A stretch of DNA of 64,000 bases from Eucommia ulmoides (GCA_016647705.1 CM028333.1:26716243-26780242), one strand, 5' to 3'; positions 13,569 to 25,487 are shown, counted from the first letter of the stretch. Notes: generated by a model not told the origin, from the letters alone. Numbers and translations: made by a program.

Positions 13569-13950
13569 ATTTGGTTTCTACCTAGGAAAGGCATCAAAGG
13601 GATAGTGGATTATGAAATCCCTGTGAGCTCGGGGGACTAGACGTAGATAAGAGTAACTTGCCAAATCAAGATAAATCTTATTGTACCGCATTGTTCCCCC
13701 CCCCCCCCCCCCCCCCTTTTTTTTTTGTTAGTTTGGGTGTGCGAGTAGCTTGCCGAATTAGGATGAATCCTTTGTGTGCTGCATTGTTTATTTTTTTGTT
13801 AGTTTGGGTGTGCACTTAGATAAACATATTTTCGTTTCTTAACAATATAGTAGACAATAAGGAAAATTGATATTTTGGATTTGAATTTATTTTTGAAATT
13901 TTTATTCTGCCGAATTCACCCCCCTCTTGGGTAGATTTTTGGGCTAACAC

Positions 13951-14270
13951 TATGGTAGGAAGGAGTAATACCCCCAACTTGTGGCTATGGAGGACTGGTC
14001 TCAACATAGAAGTAACATACCTCCCAATCCGTAGTAGGGAGGAGCAATACCCTTGGACTATGGTTGTGGGGGACTAGACTCAACATGAAAGTGAACATAT
14101 CCCCCAACCTGTGGTACTAAGGAGTAATACCCCTGGCTTATAGTTGTAGAGGACTGGACTCAAATCAGAGATAGGTAGGAACCACATAACGTGCTCCAGC
14201 CTGTGGTTGGGGAAAAAATGAGAGATCAAAGATATAAAATGTACCCCAACTTGGGGCTAGGACTGACAGT
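13951..14270. repeat. Tandem repeat, about 80-bp unit, 3-4 copies
   Basis: The phrase 'ggagtaatacccc' recurs at 13962, 14041 and 14121 (spacing 79 and 80), each followed by 'tatggttgtgggggactgg' and 'actcaacat'-like words. A fourth, weaker unit reaches about 14270. It lies between the copia element's end and block A. 14271-14494 is AT-rich with nothing I recognise. Confidence 0.75.
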
Positions 14271-14854
14271 CTGATGATCAAAACCTTAATAGGTTGCCTA
14301 CGTTTCTTAGAATTACATTGAGGATTCACCCAATTGTTTTTTTAAATGAAGTAAACATCGGCCATATTTAAATGGTCCACAATTTGGTTCCTTTTATTAT
14401 AGTTTTTTTTAGCCTACCTTCCTAATTTGATGTCTTTTTCTTTCTTTGATTTAATGAGATTTTCTTTTGACTCATCGAGGATATTGAAAAGAGTAGTTCA
14501 CTCTTACATTTGTGGTGTAGATTTGGCTTGGTTTTCCATTTTTCTCTTTTCTTGGCTATCAAAATTAATTCCGATTCTTGGGGTCCAAATCCCTTTATAC
14601 TTTGTATTTCAATAAACTCCTGCAACCTGGATTAGCCAAGGTATGCACAAAACTTTTAAAGTTTATTTATCTGAATATCCATTTTACCTGGTATTATTTT
14701 CTGCATTGATTTGATTTGAGTTTGAGAAAGATGATTTCAATGATAATCAATATTTTTTTCATAATTGGTGTCACAAGATGACCCCCTCAACTAGCGAGCA
14801 TTCGAATGATTCTTTCTATGATGAGACTTTTGATTAATTGAAAAAAGATGCTTC

Positions 14855-14890
<36 letters not shown>

Positions 14891-16024
14891 CATCATGGTG
14901 TCCTAAGTAATCTATGTAGAGAGCTTTGGGCAATGATCTTGGTCTAGTTGGCCCAAGTCCTTAGGTGTTGGAACACCCCTACAACTTAACACTCAAATTA
15001 CTCAGATTGCTAATCAGCTAATCTTTTTTCTTCTTTTTCTTTCCATTTTTTTGGGAGAAACATTATATTATGGATAACAGAAAAATCTCTAAAACTCAAA
15101 AGGTTTTTAGGATGGTGGCCTCGTTTTATGATGGATAGTATAGCCCTTAGATAAGTCATTTGGGTAATGATTTTTTGGATGATATGGCTTTTTGGGTGAT
15201 GGATTTTTGAGTGATGGCTTTTGTAATGACCCGGTTTCCTAGGGGCACCACATGATTTCTCTCATTGGAGAATTTACACTAAAACTGAATTTAGCAATAT
15301 TTTTGTTATTAATTAAAACATGAGAAATTTTTACAACGCTATGGTTATAATTATAATTATCGAATTATCGCATCGATTTAACAATTGTAAATAATAAATT
15401 CAATTATTAGAAATTCAAATAGAAATATAATGGAAATACAATTATAAATTCAAGTATAATTTATTAAAGAATTCCAATAGATATATTCAACAAATTTGTC
15501 CATAAATTTAAATAACATTTTCATTTCAAATTCCAGTTTTGTGGCTCCAAATCCTTGATACCAAACACAACTAACCACAGTGAGCTTTGGAAATCCTAAA
15601 TGATCCTAAATGAATCAGAAACCATCCTGGCACATACATATACATATATGTAATTATAATTATTACAAATTCAATAGAAATTCAGATAAAATTCTTGACG
15701 CAGTTTTATTTTCACCGGTCCTGCAATCAAACTGTAGGATTGTGAGTCAACGCTCAGTAAAATTTTAACCCATTTAATACGTGCATTCAACTAACCTACA
15801 AATAAAGACATAAACGTGTGTGTCATATAATTTTCACATAATACATACTCATAAATATTACATAAAAAAACAATAATTAAAATAGTAAAAACATAAACCA
15901 CACAATACATGAAAAAATTAAATATATATATTAAAAGAGTTAGAAATTCTACCTAAAATCTAAAGTCGAAATCTAAACCAGAATATTTTTCTCGCCTGAA
16001 ACCTTTTTAAAATCTAATCCTGAA

Positions 16025-16028
<4 letters not shown>

Positions 16029-16077
<49 letters not shown>
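16029..16077. repeat. (TA)n microsatellite
   Basis: An uninterrupted run of TA dinucleotides within the solo LTR. Open frames here are repeat artefacts. Confidence 0.95.
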
Positions 16078-16081
<4 letters not shown>

Positions 16082-16177
16082 ATATATGTATATATGCATA
16101 TATGTGGCCTTACTCATTTCCAATTCCAAACCTGCAGCTCAAATGTGTGGCTATGATAATGAGAATCATTGTTTACT

Positions 16178-16221
16178 CATTATTATTATTATTATTATTG
16201 TTGTTGTTGTTGTTGTTGTTA

Positions 16222-16268
<47 letters not shown>
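16178..16268. repeat. (TTA)n/(TTG)n microsatellite
   Basis: A TTA trinucleotide run with a central TTG patch. It gives poly-Ile/Val or poly-Leu open frames with no coding meaning. Confidence 0.95.
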
Positions 16269-16269
<1 letters not shown>

Positions 16270-16798
16270 TTTAGTATTTTTTTTTTTAATAACATGTGTC
16301 TACTAATATATGTATATATGCATATATGTGGTCTTTTTCTTTTTTCTTTTTATTCCTTTAATTATTAGCTACAAATATGTGACTTACATAGTAAGATTTG
16401 AAAAATTACACTTAACACTCCACAATTATGAAATAATTGATATTAAACCCAATAATTACACTTATCTCCGCAAAATTGTCAATTATTTATTTGTAACATA
16501 AATTTCCAAAATAATCCCAAAAATATTAAACTTTTATAAAATAATATTTTCAAAATATAAATTTTTTCGGAGTATTACAACTTTGCTTTATAACGGATTG
16601 CATAGATGTTGGATTTTATGATAGTGGTTTTCTAGTAATGGCTTTGCTTTATGACGAATTGCCTAGCCGATCGATAGGTCATTTGGGTAATAGATTTTTT
16701 TAGTAATCATTTCTGGGGATGGCTTTGCTTTATGAAGAATTTCCTAGCTGATAGATAGAGTTTTTGTTTCCCGAGGGGGGAGGGGATGACTTTTCTTT

Positions 16799-17020
16799 AT
16801 GACTAATTGCCTAACTAGTGGGTTCTTGGATGGTGGCTTTGAAGAAATAGTCTTTCAATGTATAAGGAGACTCCAAAGGTTCATGGATGGCTTTCTAGTT
16901 GAGATGAGTGACCTTGTTTCAATTCTTCTTAGATCAAAGTCTCTTTTAGTATCTAAACCATACTCTCAACACAAAGATCTCACGCGGACAAATTTAGAAT
17001 ATTTGAAAAATAAACATTAA
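16799..17020 (+). other. Open frame shared by blocks A and B, unidentified
   Basis: 73 codons here, and the matching frame in block B (57896-58153) share the core DGxFEEIVFQCI and LRSKSLL. I recognise no family. It lies in what looks like the leader region of a minus-strand Tat-type fossil, in the antisense direction, so it may be chance survival of an open frame rather than a gene. No ribosome context can be judged in a plant sequence. Confidence 0.25.
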
Positions 17021-19637
17021 ACATTTGAGACATACTTTAGGTAACACAGTAGCACATATTGAAAATTTTACGCCACTTGCAAAGCAAGTCCTCAACCGTC
17101 TAGAAGGCCAACTAGGAAGATAGGTGGAAAGGTGAATTTTTAATTTTTTTCCCAATTTTATCGAAATTCATCTTAGTAAACCAAGTTCACAAGTGGTACC
17201 CTCAAGTAAGGTTTTGACTTGTAATGAGAGGGTGTCTTCTAATAAAGCTTAGGAGTTGGTTTAAGCCTAGGGTAGGTTTAGTTGAAATATCCTCCATAGA
17301 TGGTCATTCATATAGGATGGTATTATGAGACGGTGGATGGAAAGATTTAGGTTATGGAAAGATGGGTAAATTAAAGTATTGGGGTAGGAATATAGTTATG
17401 ATTTTGCTGAAATCGAAGGGGTACCACTTGATTTGGGGACTTGGTCCAAGTAGGTAATTTTAAGATATTGGGTAGGGAAGTTGGGAGATATTTCTGCTCA
17501 GTATGGTTTGGACTGGAGGTTTGGGCCTTATTGAGGCTATAGGGGTGGATATGGGTTAATGTGATTTCCATTCAGGTAGGAAGCCTAAAAAAAAATTGGT
17601 AGCCTTTTTTTAATTTTTTTTTTTCACGACCTACTCTTGAAAATTTTATGGTAGTATTTATGTAAAAAAAATCATCACAACTCACGCTTATTTATAAAAT
17701 AGAAGGAAAAGATAACAAAATAAAATATACTAATTGGACTTGGATTATTTGGACTTATTTGGACATTTTAGACTCGGCCAGCTTACTATCACGTCTCAAT
17801 TTTCGAAAAAGGTAAATAATATAAAATAAGAGTAAAAGAGAATGGTTTTTTAAAGCACCAGTTTTCTCAAAAAATACTTAAGTCATTTAAAAATAAAGAG
17901 TCACCACCTAACATTTGGTTTAATTGGTATGCTAGCTCACCGAATTTTTGAAAAAAAAAAAAAGTGATTTAGAAGGTCTAAGTAACATTGACTATGAAGG
18001 CACAATTAAACCAAAGATTCTTTTAAAGAATTCGGGAGTCGGTGATGTTTGGAGAGTTGTTAGGCACACCAAGACGCCCATCCAAAAACAATACCTTATG
18101 TTCAATTATGATGTGACAAGTTTTTTGTATTTATATAATGTTCCCCTCGTATGACCTCTTATCAAATATTAAGGGATTTGACAATGATGATCCTCGGGGA
18201 GGAGGGCATTTTATATATGTTTCCGATGAGCTTTTTTAATTTTAAGTGGGCAAATCAATTTAAGTGATGTATGAATAAAAAACATGATGATAATGATATG
18301 GAACTAATATGATATGGGTATACTTTTGTTTATATAAGAATATGTTTTTTTATGAAATAATTAAGACTGGTGAAATAAAACAGTTTAATTTAAAACATGC
18401 CAATGCAATGGATATGAATATTGGAATAAATTACAGACATAAACGAATTAACATAACTATATGAGGAAGAGATCTAATGTCTATCATGGCTAATGTGGCA
18501 TACATAAATAGCGTATATGAGAATGGATACAAGATATAAGTGTATGCATGTACTTAATGGTGAAAAGTGGTTCAATGGCATGAATTATGGGGCCTAAAAT
18601 AACATATATGATGTAATAAAGTAAGAAAAGTAGTCTAAATAAATCATATAAGTGGTACAAAAGGTAATATGCAAGATGTCATGGAATATTACGTTACTTA
18701 CTTTGTGGATGCAAGGGAATGCGTACTTTTGTAATTTTTCCAATTAATATAAAGAAATTCCGGTTTGAAATTCTCTCAAACCCTATGGAAAAGTGGAAAA
18801 GAGAATCAAGAAAAAGTCGCGAAAACAAGTTTGTTAGAATTAATCCTTCCAAGACTTAGGTAAAATCCCACGAAGCGATTTATCAAGGAAAGAGATTTCT
18901 TAAACAGACTGTTTCTAATTTCCACTATTTGGGGAATTTTATTAATGGTATGAAAACCTCTTACTGAATTTATTGAATTGTTGAATTAATCCTAATGCTT
19001 GTAAGAATTAATTCTTACAAAGAATTTTATTTTATTTTTATTTTTATTTTTAATGAGGATAACAACATAAATAGAATATGATAATAAGTAAATTACAAAA
19101 ACTAAAGAAAATATCCTCATCTTACGCACCGAGACTAAGCTTGAGAAAAAAAAGTCTCGTCCCGACATTTTCATCAAATTCTTGGATGATTTTTATTTTT
19201 AGAATTTGTTCTTTTATGAATAGGAGAAAATCAAATAAAATATGATAAAAAAAAAAATGTATACTCGTCTAACGCTCGAATGTTAAGCTTAAGATGATTT
19301 TAACAGAATTGGACTTGCAGAGTTTTAGATTACAATAACAAGGGGAGAAAAAACATACCTTCTTAGCAAATATCCCTGACACATGGGTTTTTCTCTCTTG
19401 AAGACGGCATTCTGATTGGGTTTTCGCTGAGAATCGCTCTTGAGAGGGTTTCTCTTTGAATGTTTGAGTGCCCTAGAAGGGTTTTTTTCCCAAATTTTTT
19501 AGTTCCCAAAGGGTTTTTCTCTAAAAATCAACACCCGAAAGGTTTTCCCTTAAATCCCTAAATCTCTGAGTTTCCTGAAGGGTTTCCCTTTGAGGTTTTT
19601 TTTTTTTTTTTGTGTCTGAACTATGAGAATGAGAATT

Positions 19638-19647
19638 CTATTTATAG
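19638..19647 (-). promoter_or_regulatory. TATA-box-like site of the block A LTR-like region
   Basis: On the minus strand this reads CTATAAATAG, a near-consensus plant TATA box. It is followed downstream (lower coordinates) by a long tract of GGGAAACCCTTC-like words. The same arrangement is present in block B at 61017-61026. It is a likely LTR promoter of the ancestral element. Confidence 0.5.
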
Positions 19648-20570
19648 AGAAAGATAAAGAGTGAAGAAAACCCTAAAACTCTAAGAAACCCTAAGTAGCC
19701 TAACCCTAATCCTGCAATGAAAAAGAAAACAATAACAAAAAGGAAAGGAACATATGGCAAGGCCAAAAAAGGAAATATAATCCTATTTCAGAAAGGAAAA
19801 TGAAACTTTTTTTTTTATGATGCGTGGAAGTAAATCACTAAACACGTCTGCTTTTGAGACTGGGGAGGAGATTGATGGCGATGGTTAACTCACTTTCTCT
19901 CGGTTTGGTTCCTGTAAAATAATGCATTGTGGGTGGGCCTGGCGGCATTACACCTCCAATATGATAATCAATAAAAGTTTCTGAGAGGAAGGTAATGTAG
20001 TACAGTGTAAAGAGCATAATCATTTCATGCCTCAAACCTCTAGGTTTTGACTTTTATATAGGAAGTGGAGAAGACTCTTTTAGTAAGTCTTCCTTAATTC
20101 TTAGGATACCGGTATGGTAAGTAGAGTGGATATCTCAGTTACCTTTCCATAAAGATGGCCAGATGCTTTCCGTTATGGGAAAAGTGGCTCTAACTGCCTT
20201 TAGAGCGGGATCATGATTGTACTTGTACGCTGAGGATTTACACCCTCGAAGTATATGACTACTCGCAAGTGTACGAAGTCAAAGTTTTAGTATAGTGTGA
20301 TCATGAAAGATCGGGTTATCGTATCCATAGGGATTGGTGTCGTTACTATCGAATACAGCGTTTGTCGTAACCTAACTTTATTTAAGCGAAAAACAAATAT
20401 ATTTAATTAATTAAACTAATACTAATATAATATAAATTAACTACACTAATATGCTAATATGTTTTAGGGTCAAGAATTGCCTAGGGATTAACGTGTTTAC
20501 AAATACGTGTTCGATCTCGATTTACTCACGTTTATGGTGTTCAACCTATTTGACAATCTCGGTACGTAAA

Positions 20571-20950
20571 CTCCACCGCCACCTCTCCCAAGTGTAAGAC
20601 GGGGGAATACATGACTTCGAGTTAACGAAGAAGTCCCCCTCAACGTCTTAACGACCCTAGGTCACGTGAGTCTCGCCCAACGTCATTGATTGCACACAAT
20701 CCAACTCCTTCCCAGGTTATTGGATCGTCGTGTTGTATTTACCCTATCGACAATCTCCTTTCTAAAACTCCATCGCCACCTCTCCCGAATGTAAGACGGG
20801 GGATATAACGCAACTTCGAGTCAACAAATAAGTCCCCCTCAACGTCTTAAAGACCCTAGGTAGCGTGAGTCTTGCCCCAACGTCATCGATTGTCCACAAT
20901 TCAAACCCTGACCGGGTTATAGAATCGTGGCGTTTGTTTATCCTAATCTG
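20571..20950. repeat. Tandem duplication (about 197 bp x 2) inside the solo LTR
   Basis: The block starting 'ctccaccgccacctctccc' at 20571 recurs at 20768 ('ctccatcgcc...'), each running through 'agtccccctcaacgtctta' and 'ccaacgtcat'. The copies differ at several sites, so the doubling is not recent. The related LTRs at 8284, 46381 and 50580 have one copy. Confidence 0.85.
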
Positions 20951-21429
20951 AATTTGAGGTTTGTCAAAACCCCGTATTCTCCATTTACCATTCTAAGCAT
21001 AATAAACAAACAATACGATAAATACAATCAAACTACGAAGAACAAACATAAACGCAACACCAAAATCATCCAAACAAACATATTTATAAATATACCGTTA
21101 ATCCCTACTACAATCCATATTTAACTCGTTGTCATAACCGTATAAACATATAAATTGAGCTAAACATGCTCACATGATCCTAAGATAAAGAAATAAGGAA
21201 AAACAATCGAAGAACTTAGTCTCATCCGAAGATAAACCGCTAAGAACGCTCAACGATCGATTCGTCGTCTTCTCCTCTTCGAGATGTGAGCTCCACCTCT
21301 AAAACTCCTAAACCATAGCCTAAATATGGCCTAAGGTGCCCAAATGGCCAGGGGGCTTACACGGAGGAGAGAGGGAATGGTATTTATAGTCAAAATATCT
21401 CAAAATATCTAATAAATATCAAGGCTGTG

Positions 21430-21890
21430 TCAGGGGTTTTCGCCTAGGCGAAGGAATTTTTGCCTAGGCGGAGGTAGGTCGGTTAACTTTCTACCGCTTT
21501 TCCGCCTAGGCGGTGGAATTATCACCTAGGCGAAGGAACTGCAGATTTGCATTTTGTTTTGACTGTAACTTCTTCATCCAAACGCCGATTGAGGTGATTC
21601 AAAAACCAACGGAAAGCTAAGAAAACAATATACAACTTCCATGTTTTGAGTGTTTCAAAAATAGGATTTCATTATAGTCCAAAATAACCTTGAAGTTACA
21701 GTACCTGTACCGGTTTTGCAGGTTTGGTGACCGCCTAAGCGAAGAAGTAGGCAGTGGACTTGGAAATGTTTCTACTGGGGTTTCTGCCTAGGTGGAGGAA
21801 TTTCTTGCCTAGGCAGTGGGCTGTCAATAGACTTTTATCATTCTCAGCATCTTCACTGTCTAGGCGGAGGTCTGGACGCCTAGGCGGTGG
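21430..21890. repeat. Two clusters of CCTAGGCG palindromes
   Basis: About nine GCCTAGGCGG-type cores, four at 21437-21535 and five at 21730-21890. They are separated by a conserved block with 'acttcttcatccaaacgcc' and 'ccatgttttgag'. The same conserved block in the LTRs at 46043 and 50242 is next to a different GC palindrome family (CCGCGGCGG). Confidence 0.85.
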
Positions 21891-22939
21891 GCTTCCTTCA
21901 TATTTTTGCTTCCTTGCTTGTTTATCCACCGTAACTTCGACTCGCCTTCTGTTCGATCTCATCGTTTTTTCTCCAGTTTCCTATATTTGTTTCCCCACAC
22001 ACCTGATTTATACAAAAAGTATGAAAACTAATTAAAACATAATAAAATACTATATAAACGCTTGAAAACCAACTTAATTCGGTTTGGAAATACGTAGGTA
22101 GATCACTCTTATCAGTACTCATACCCTAGTATTATTGACTAGAGATTGGTGTGGAGATTCAGAACGAATATGGAGACCCAAGTGAGTATAGTCGACTAGA
22201 ACGAGTATATGGAGGGGCCTATCCTACAGGTAGGTTCTGGAAATCCCGGACCGGTGGTGTGTTCGAGGACGCGTGGCGCCCTGTTGTTTCTGGCTGAATT
22301 TTTCTTTACCAGATGCTCCATATTCCAAACGGTGTAATGATTTCACGCCTTAAGAATACTTGGATGTTTCATGATAATTTGGCATTTTGTCGTTTCTTTA
22401 TGGGGTACATCGCATCAGCGCTCTGGTGGCGACCTAATGTCACAGCTTTTCGTTTTTCAAGAGCCCTAGACATTTACTGCCGCATGACTCAATTTGACGA
22501 CTGATTGATGCAGCTTCCTAGATAACGGTTGATAGTGAGTTGTTTCAACCCGTTTAAATGGAGGAGTCTGTGAACTCCTTAGTTGTGTTTTTCGGAACGT
22601 CGCTTTCATTTCTGAGCAGTTGTTGCATCCAACTTAATATTGTAATTTGTGAAAATGCCAAATGATTTATTTTTTATTTTCACTTATTTAAATATTTGAT
22701 GCTTTATGGAAATAAATTTCTATTAATTAATTTATTTCTCTCAAATTAAAAAAATAAAATCGTAGACAGTATTGAAAATTCTGAATTGAATTGAGTAAAG
22801 AATTTGCTATTTCCCCATCTATGTTTGGAATATGACAAAGCTACATCATTTTTTAGAATAGAAGAAGGAAAAAATAAGTGGTTCTTGACATCAACCAAAG
22901 TGGAGAATGAATTTTGTATGTTAAAGGGGCAGATGATTA

Positions 22940-24279
22940 CGGAAAATTACATTTTTGGCCCCTGACAAATGGCTCGGGTGTCCATTTGGTCCCCGGTATT
23001 TGCAACTCGACACATTGGGTCCTTGACATTTCAAAATCGTTCTAAATTGTCCCATGAGGCAAACGTCATTAGTAAAATTTGGAAAAATTGGACGGAAATA
23101 GTCAAGTAACAAGCACATGACTATTTGGCCAAGGGTACATGTATTATTTCATTCTTATTTTAATGGGATCTATTTGTATATTTTGTTAAACTTAAGGGGT
23201 CAAAATATTTTTTATTCATCTTCTTTACAACCACAACACAACCGAATCAAACACCATCGCCTCCACTACTGCCAAACCAAAGACTAGCTTCACTACCATC
23301 TCCACCATCGCTGAACCAAACACCATCTGCAAACCCATATCCCTGAAGACCCCAAACCAAAACACCACTGCCGAACAACACCACTGAACCAAACATCACC
23401 ACCACCAAAAAATACTACCGAACCAAACAACAGTCAAATGAAGAAGAGAAAAAGAGATAAAAGCTTTACTTGAGATCTGAGATCGGCAATGGCCCTTGAT
23501 GTTGTTCCATGGATGCTAGTTTTGAAGAAGAACAGGAGGAATCACAATCTCTTCTCCTCTTCCAACACATCGAATGACCCAAAATCCGAAACTTTTCTAT
23601 TCTTTCGCTTCGTCCTCTTTTTTTTTTTTTTTTTTTTTCTCTTCTCGCTCCTGTTCTCTTCTTTGTGGTTTTGGGAGATGTAAAATGGGTTTTTTCGAGC
23701 ATCATCTCCACTGAACCAAATCCTCTCCTAGTTCATACCTCACCCTGGGATCGTCATCATTCACTGTCCATTAGTCATCTCGAGAATCGGTGGTGGTGTT
23801 GTGTTGTTTGTTTGGTTCAGTGGTGCAGAGAATCGGTGGTGGTGTTGTGTTGTTTGTTTGGTTCCATGGTACAGAGAATCGGTGGTGGTGGTGTGTTATT
23901 TATTTGGTTCGGTAGTGTAGAGAGTCGGTGGCGGTGTTGTGTTAAAGTCGATGGTGTTGTTCGGCAGTGGTGCAGACACAAAGAAGAAGAGCTAAAAAAA
24001 AAAGAAAAAAAAGATATTTTGACCCCTTAAGTTTAACAAATATTCAAATAGATCTCACTAAACTAATAAGAACAAAATGACAAAATTGTCCTTAATTTCG
24101 TAGTGAAATGATCGAAATGTCCTTAATGAGACGTTGACAGATTCTTTGACTTAATAGAATCTGCCTCAGGGGCTAATTTGGAACGATTTTGAAATGTCAA
24201 GAACCCAATCGAGTTGCAAATACCGGGGGCCAATTGGATACTTGAGCCGTTTTTCAGGGACCGAAAAAAGCATTTTTCT
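22940..24279. mobile_element. Mutator-like (MULE) non-autonomous element with long TIRs
   Basis: The terminal inverted repeats are long, at least about 110 bp. The left end (CGGAAAATTACATTTTTGGC...) matches the reverse complement of the right end, and both arms contain 'cccggtatttgcaactcga' and 'gacatttcaaaatcgttc'. Flanks are AGATGATTA (22931-22939) and ACATGATTA (24280-24288), a 9-bp duplication with one mismatch. Block B has the unoccupied site AGATGATTA at 62378-62386. Long TIRs plus a 9-bp TSD fit Mutator. No transposase frame is seen. The interior is made of CCA-rich and GGT-rich arms that are themselves inverted copies. Confidence 0.82.
23782..23965. repeat. 46-bp minisatellite, about 4 units
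   Basis: The unit start 'gagaatcggtggtggtg' occurs at 23782, 23828, 23874 and 23920, exactly 46 bp apart. Its reverse complement ('accgaaccaaac' words) is scattered at 23240-23440 on the other side of the MULE-like element, giving a large imperfect inner hairpin. The open frame across it is a repeat artefact. Confidence 0.9.
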
Positions 24280-24665
24280 ACATGATTAAAATTATCCTTT
24301 TATTTTGGGAAGGACCCGATAAAAAAGGATTTTAAGTAATAATAGAGGGTGCTTTCGGCAATCGAGAATATCTCTTCTATCTTACCATTTTACTTCCAAA
24401 AAAAGAAAAGAAAAAAGCAAGAATCCAACAAAACAGGACCAAAGACCAAAAATGGCTTGTCTAGAGAAAGAAAATCCCAAAGCTAAGCTTAACGAGCTTT
24501 CTTCGGAAGAAGAAGACGGGCTTGAGCAGAGAAAAAAAAAAAGATAAAGAATAATCATGAAAAACATGAAACCATCACTGAGATGGATAAATCGGGAGAA
24601 TTAGAGGAAGATGAAGAAGAGACAAATGAGGACAAGTTAAGCGAGGAAGGCTCTGAATGGGATAA

Positions 24666-25487
24666 ATGAACTTCCAAACGAAAGCTTTCAAGGATGCCTT
24701 AAATGGGATGAATGAACTTCCAAAGAAAGTTCTGGAGGAGGCCTACTTTGATGCAAACGATAAGGATATGACCGATGAGGAAAACCCTAAACAAGGAGGT
24801 GATGAGGACATACAAGGAGATGGCATTCCTGAGGTTATCATCCCAGACATAATTATATCTCAAATCAGAGATATATGGAAGGATACACTAATCATCAAGC
24901 TCATGGGGAGATCGATTGGGTACAAGGTTCTATGTGATAGTGCCAAGATGATTTGGAAGTTGCAAGGGGACTTTAAACTCATTGATCTCAACTATAGGTT
25001 TTACTTGGCTAAATTTGATCGAATCACTGATGGTCATAAGGTGATTACTGAGGGACCCTGGGTGATCTTAGATCACTATCTTACAGTTAGGAAATGGGAA
25101 CCAGACTTCAGACCGGAGTATGCGACGGATTCCCGCACGGTCATTTGGGTGAGACTCCCAAATATTCCATTTGAATATTATGAGTTCTCTATCCTCCATA
25201 ACATTCGGAAGAAACTGGAGAGGCTGATCAAAATTGATAGAAATACAGCAGCGCCCTACAAAGGTAAGTTTACGAGACTTTGTGTTGAGATTGATCTGAA
25301 TAAGACATTGGTGGCTCTTTTTTGCATGAGGGGCATGGTTTTTAGGGTGGAATACAAAATCCTCCATGGGTTATACTACACCTATGATAGAGTAAATCAT
25401 TGGACCAAAATATGTCCATATGGTAAAGACTTTACAGAAGGAAAGGAACATCGCTGGAGAAAAACGAAACGATGCCAGAGAAGATGA
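24666..25487 (+). pseudogene. LINE ORF1 (DUF4283 domain, zinc-knuckle remnant)
   Basis: 273 open codons. Residues about 60-215 have the DUF4283 pattern of plant L1 ORF1: DIWKDTLIIKLMGRSIGY, then LAKFD...VITEGPWVI, then VIWVRLPNIPFEYY. The CCHC knuckle expected near residues 240-255 is degraded (HWTKICPYG). In the family ORF1 binds LINE RNA. The real start was probably the ATG at 24452, but a poly-A tract and a stop near 24545 separate the two. The sequence downstream to about 26300 is a decayed Lys-rich and Ser/Pro-rich tail. Confidence 0.82.

Larger units (their letters stand above)
1..13949 (+). mobile_element. Ty1/copia LTR retrotransposon fossil, 5' end off the window
   Basis: A plus-strand copia element. 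The end of its 5' LTR (1-1098) and its 3' LTR (4906-13949) share long stretches, for example the blocks near 20-1000 and 6030-6420 plus 10872-13949. Between them lie gag-like, reverse-transcriptase-like and RNase-H-like stretches in the copia order. The 3' LTR is interrupted by two later insertions (6425-10871 and 11266-13568). With these removed it is about 2.28 kb, close to the 2303 bp of the related solo LTR nested inside it. The element is clearly broken, with well over ten breaks in its coding part, and no integrase was recognised. It is older than everything nested in it. Confidence 0.88.
4906..13949 (+). repeat. Copia 3' LTR, split by two nested insertions
   Basis: The LTR begins TGTTGAACG at 4906 after the polypurine tract and ends GGGCTAACA at 13949. 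LTR segments are 4906-6424, 10872-11265 and 13569-13949 (flanking TSD copies included). The segments join smoothly when the inserts are removed and then read in parallel with the 5' LTR at 1-1098. The last segment holds a long C run followed by a T run near 13687-13727. Confidence 0.85.
15222..16579 (-). mobile_element. Chromovirus-like solo LTR in block A
   Basis: The ends are TGTAATGACCC and GAGTATTACA. Flanks are GCTTT (15217-15221) and ACTTT (16580-16584), an imperfect 5-bp duplication. Block B reads straight across the site near 57740. On the minus strand it opens TGTAATACTCCG, as in plant Tekay-type LTRs. It contains a TA run, a TTA run and a short direct repeat around 'atatatgtatatatgcatat' (16083 and 16305). 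With no internal region it is a solo LTR. Confidence 0.82.
20224..22114 (-). mobile_element. Tat/Athila-like solo LTR in block A, TSD GTACT
   Basis: Flanked by GTACT at 20219-20223 and 22115-22119, with ends TGTACGCTGAGG...CTCTTATCA. Block B reads across the same point near 61540 without the insert. It shares with 7931-9526 and with the LTRs of 46043-51702 the 'cgcaagtgtacgaag' start zone, the 'cctctccc.agtgtaagacggggg' block and the 'acttccatgttttgagtgt' block. It has no internal region. Length is 1891 bp, stretched by an internal tandem duplication. Confidence 0.9.

Noticed and set aside
13687-13727. C and T homopolymer as a functional site
   Set aside because: A simple homopolymer in a decayed LTR, and a place where sequencing error is likely.
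16086-16368. Poly-Ile/Leu open frames
   Set aside because: Products of the TTA microsatellite.
23466-23711. Basic 81-codon frame on the minus strand within the MULE-like element
   Set aside because: Lys/Arg-rich because it crosses a T homopolymer; no transposase or other domain.
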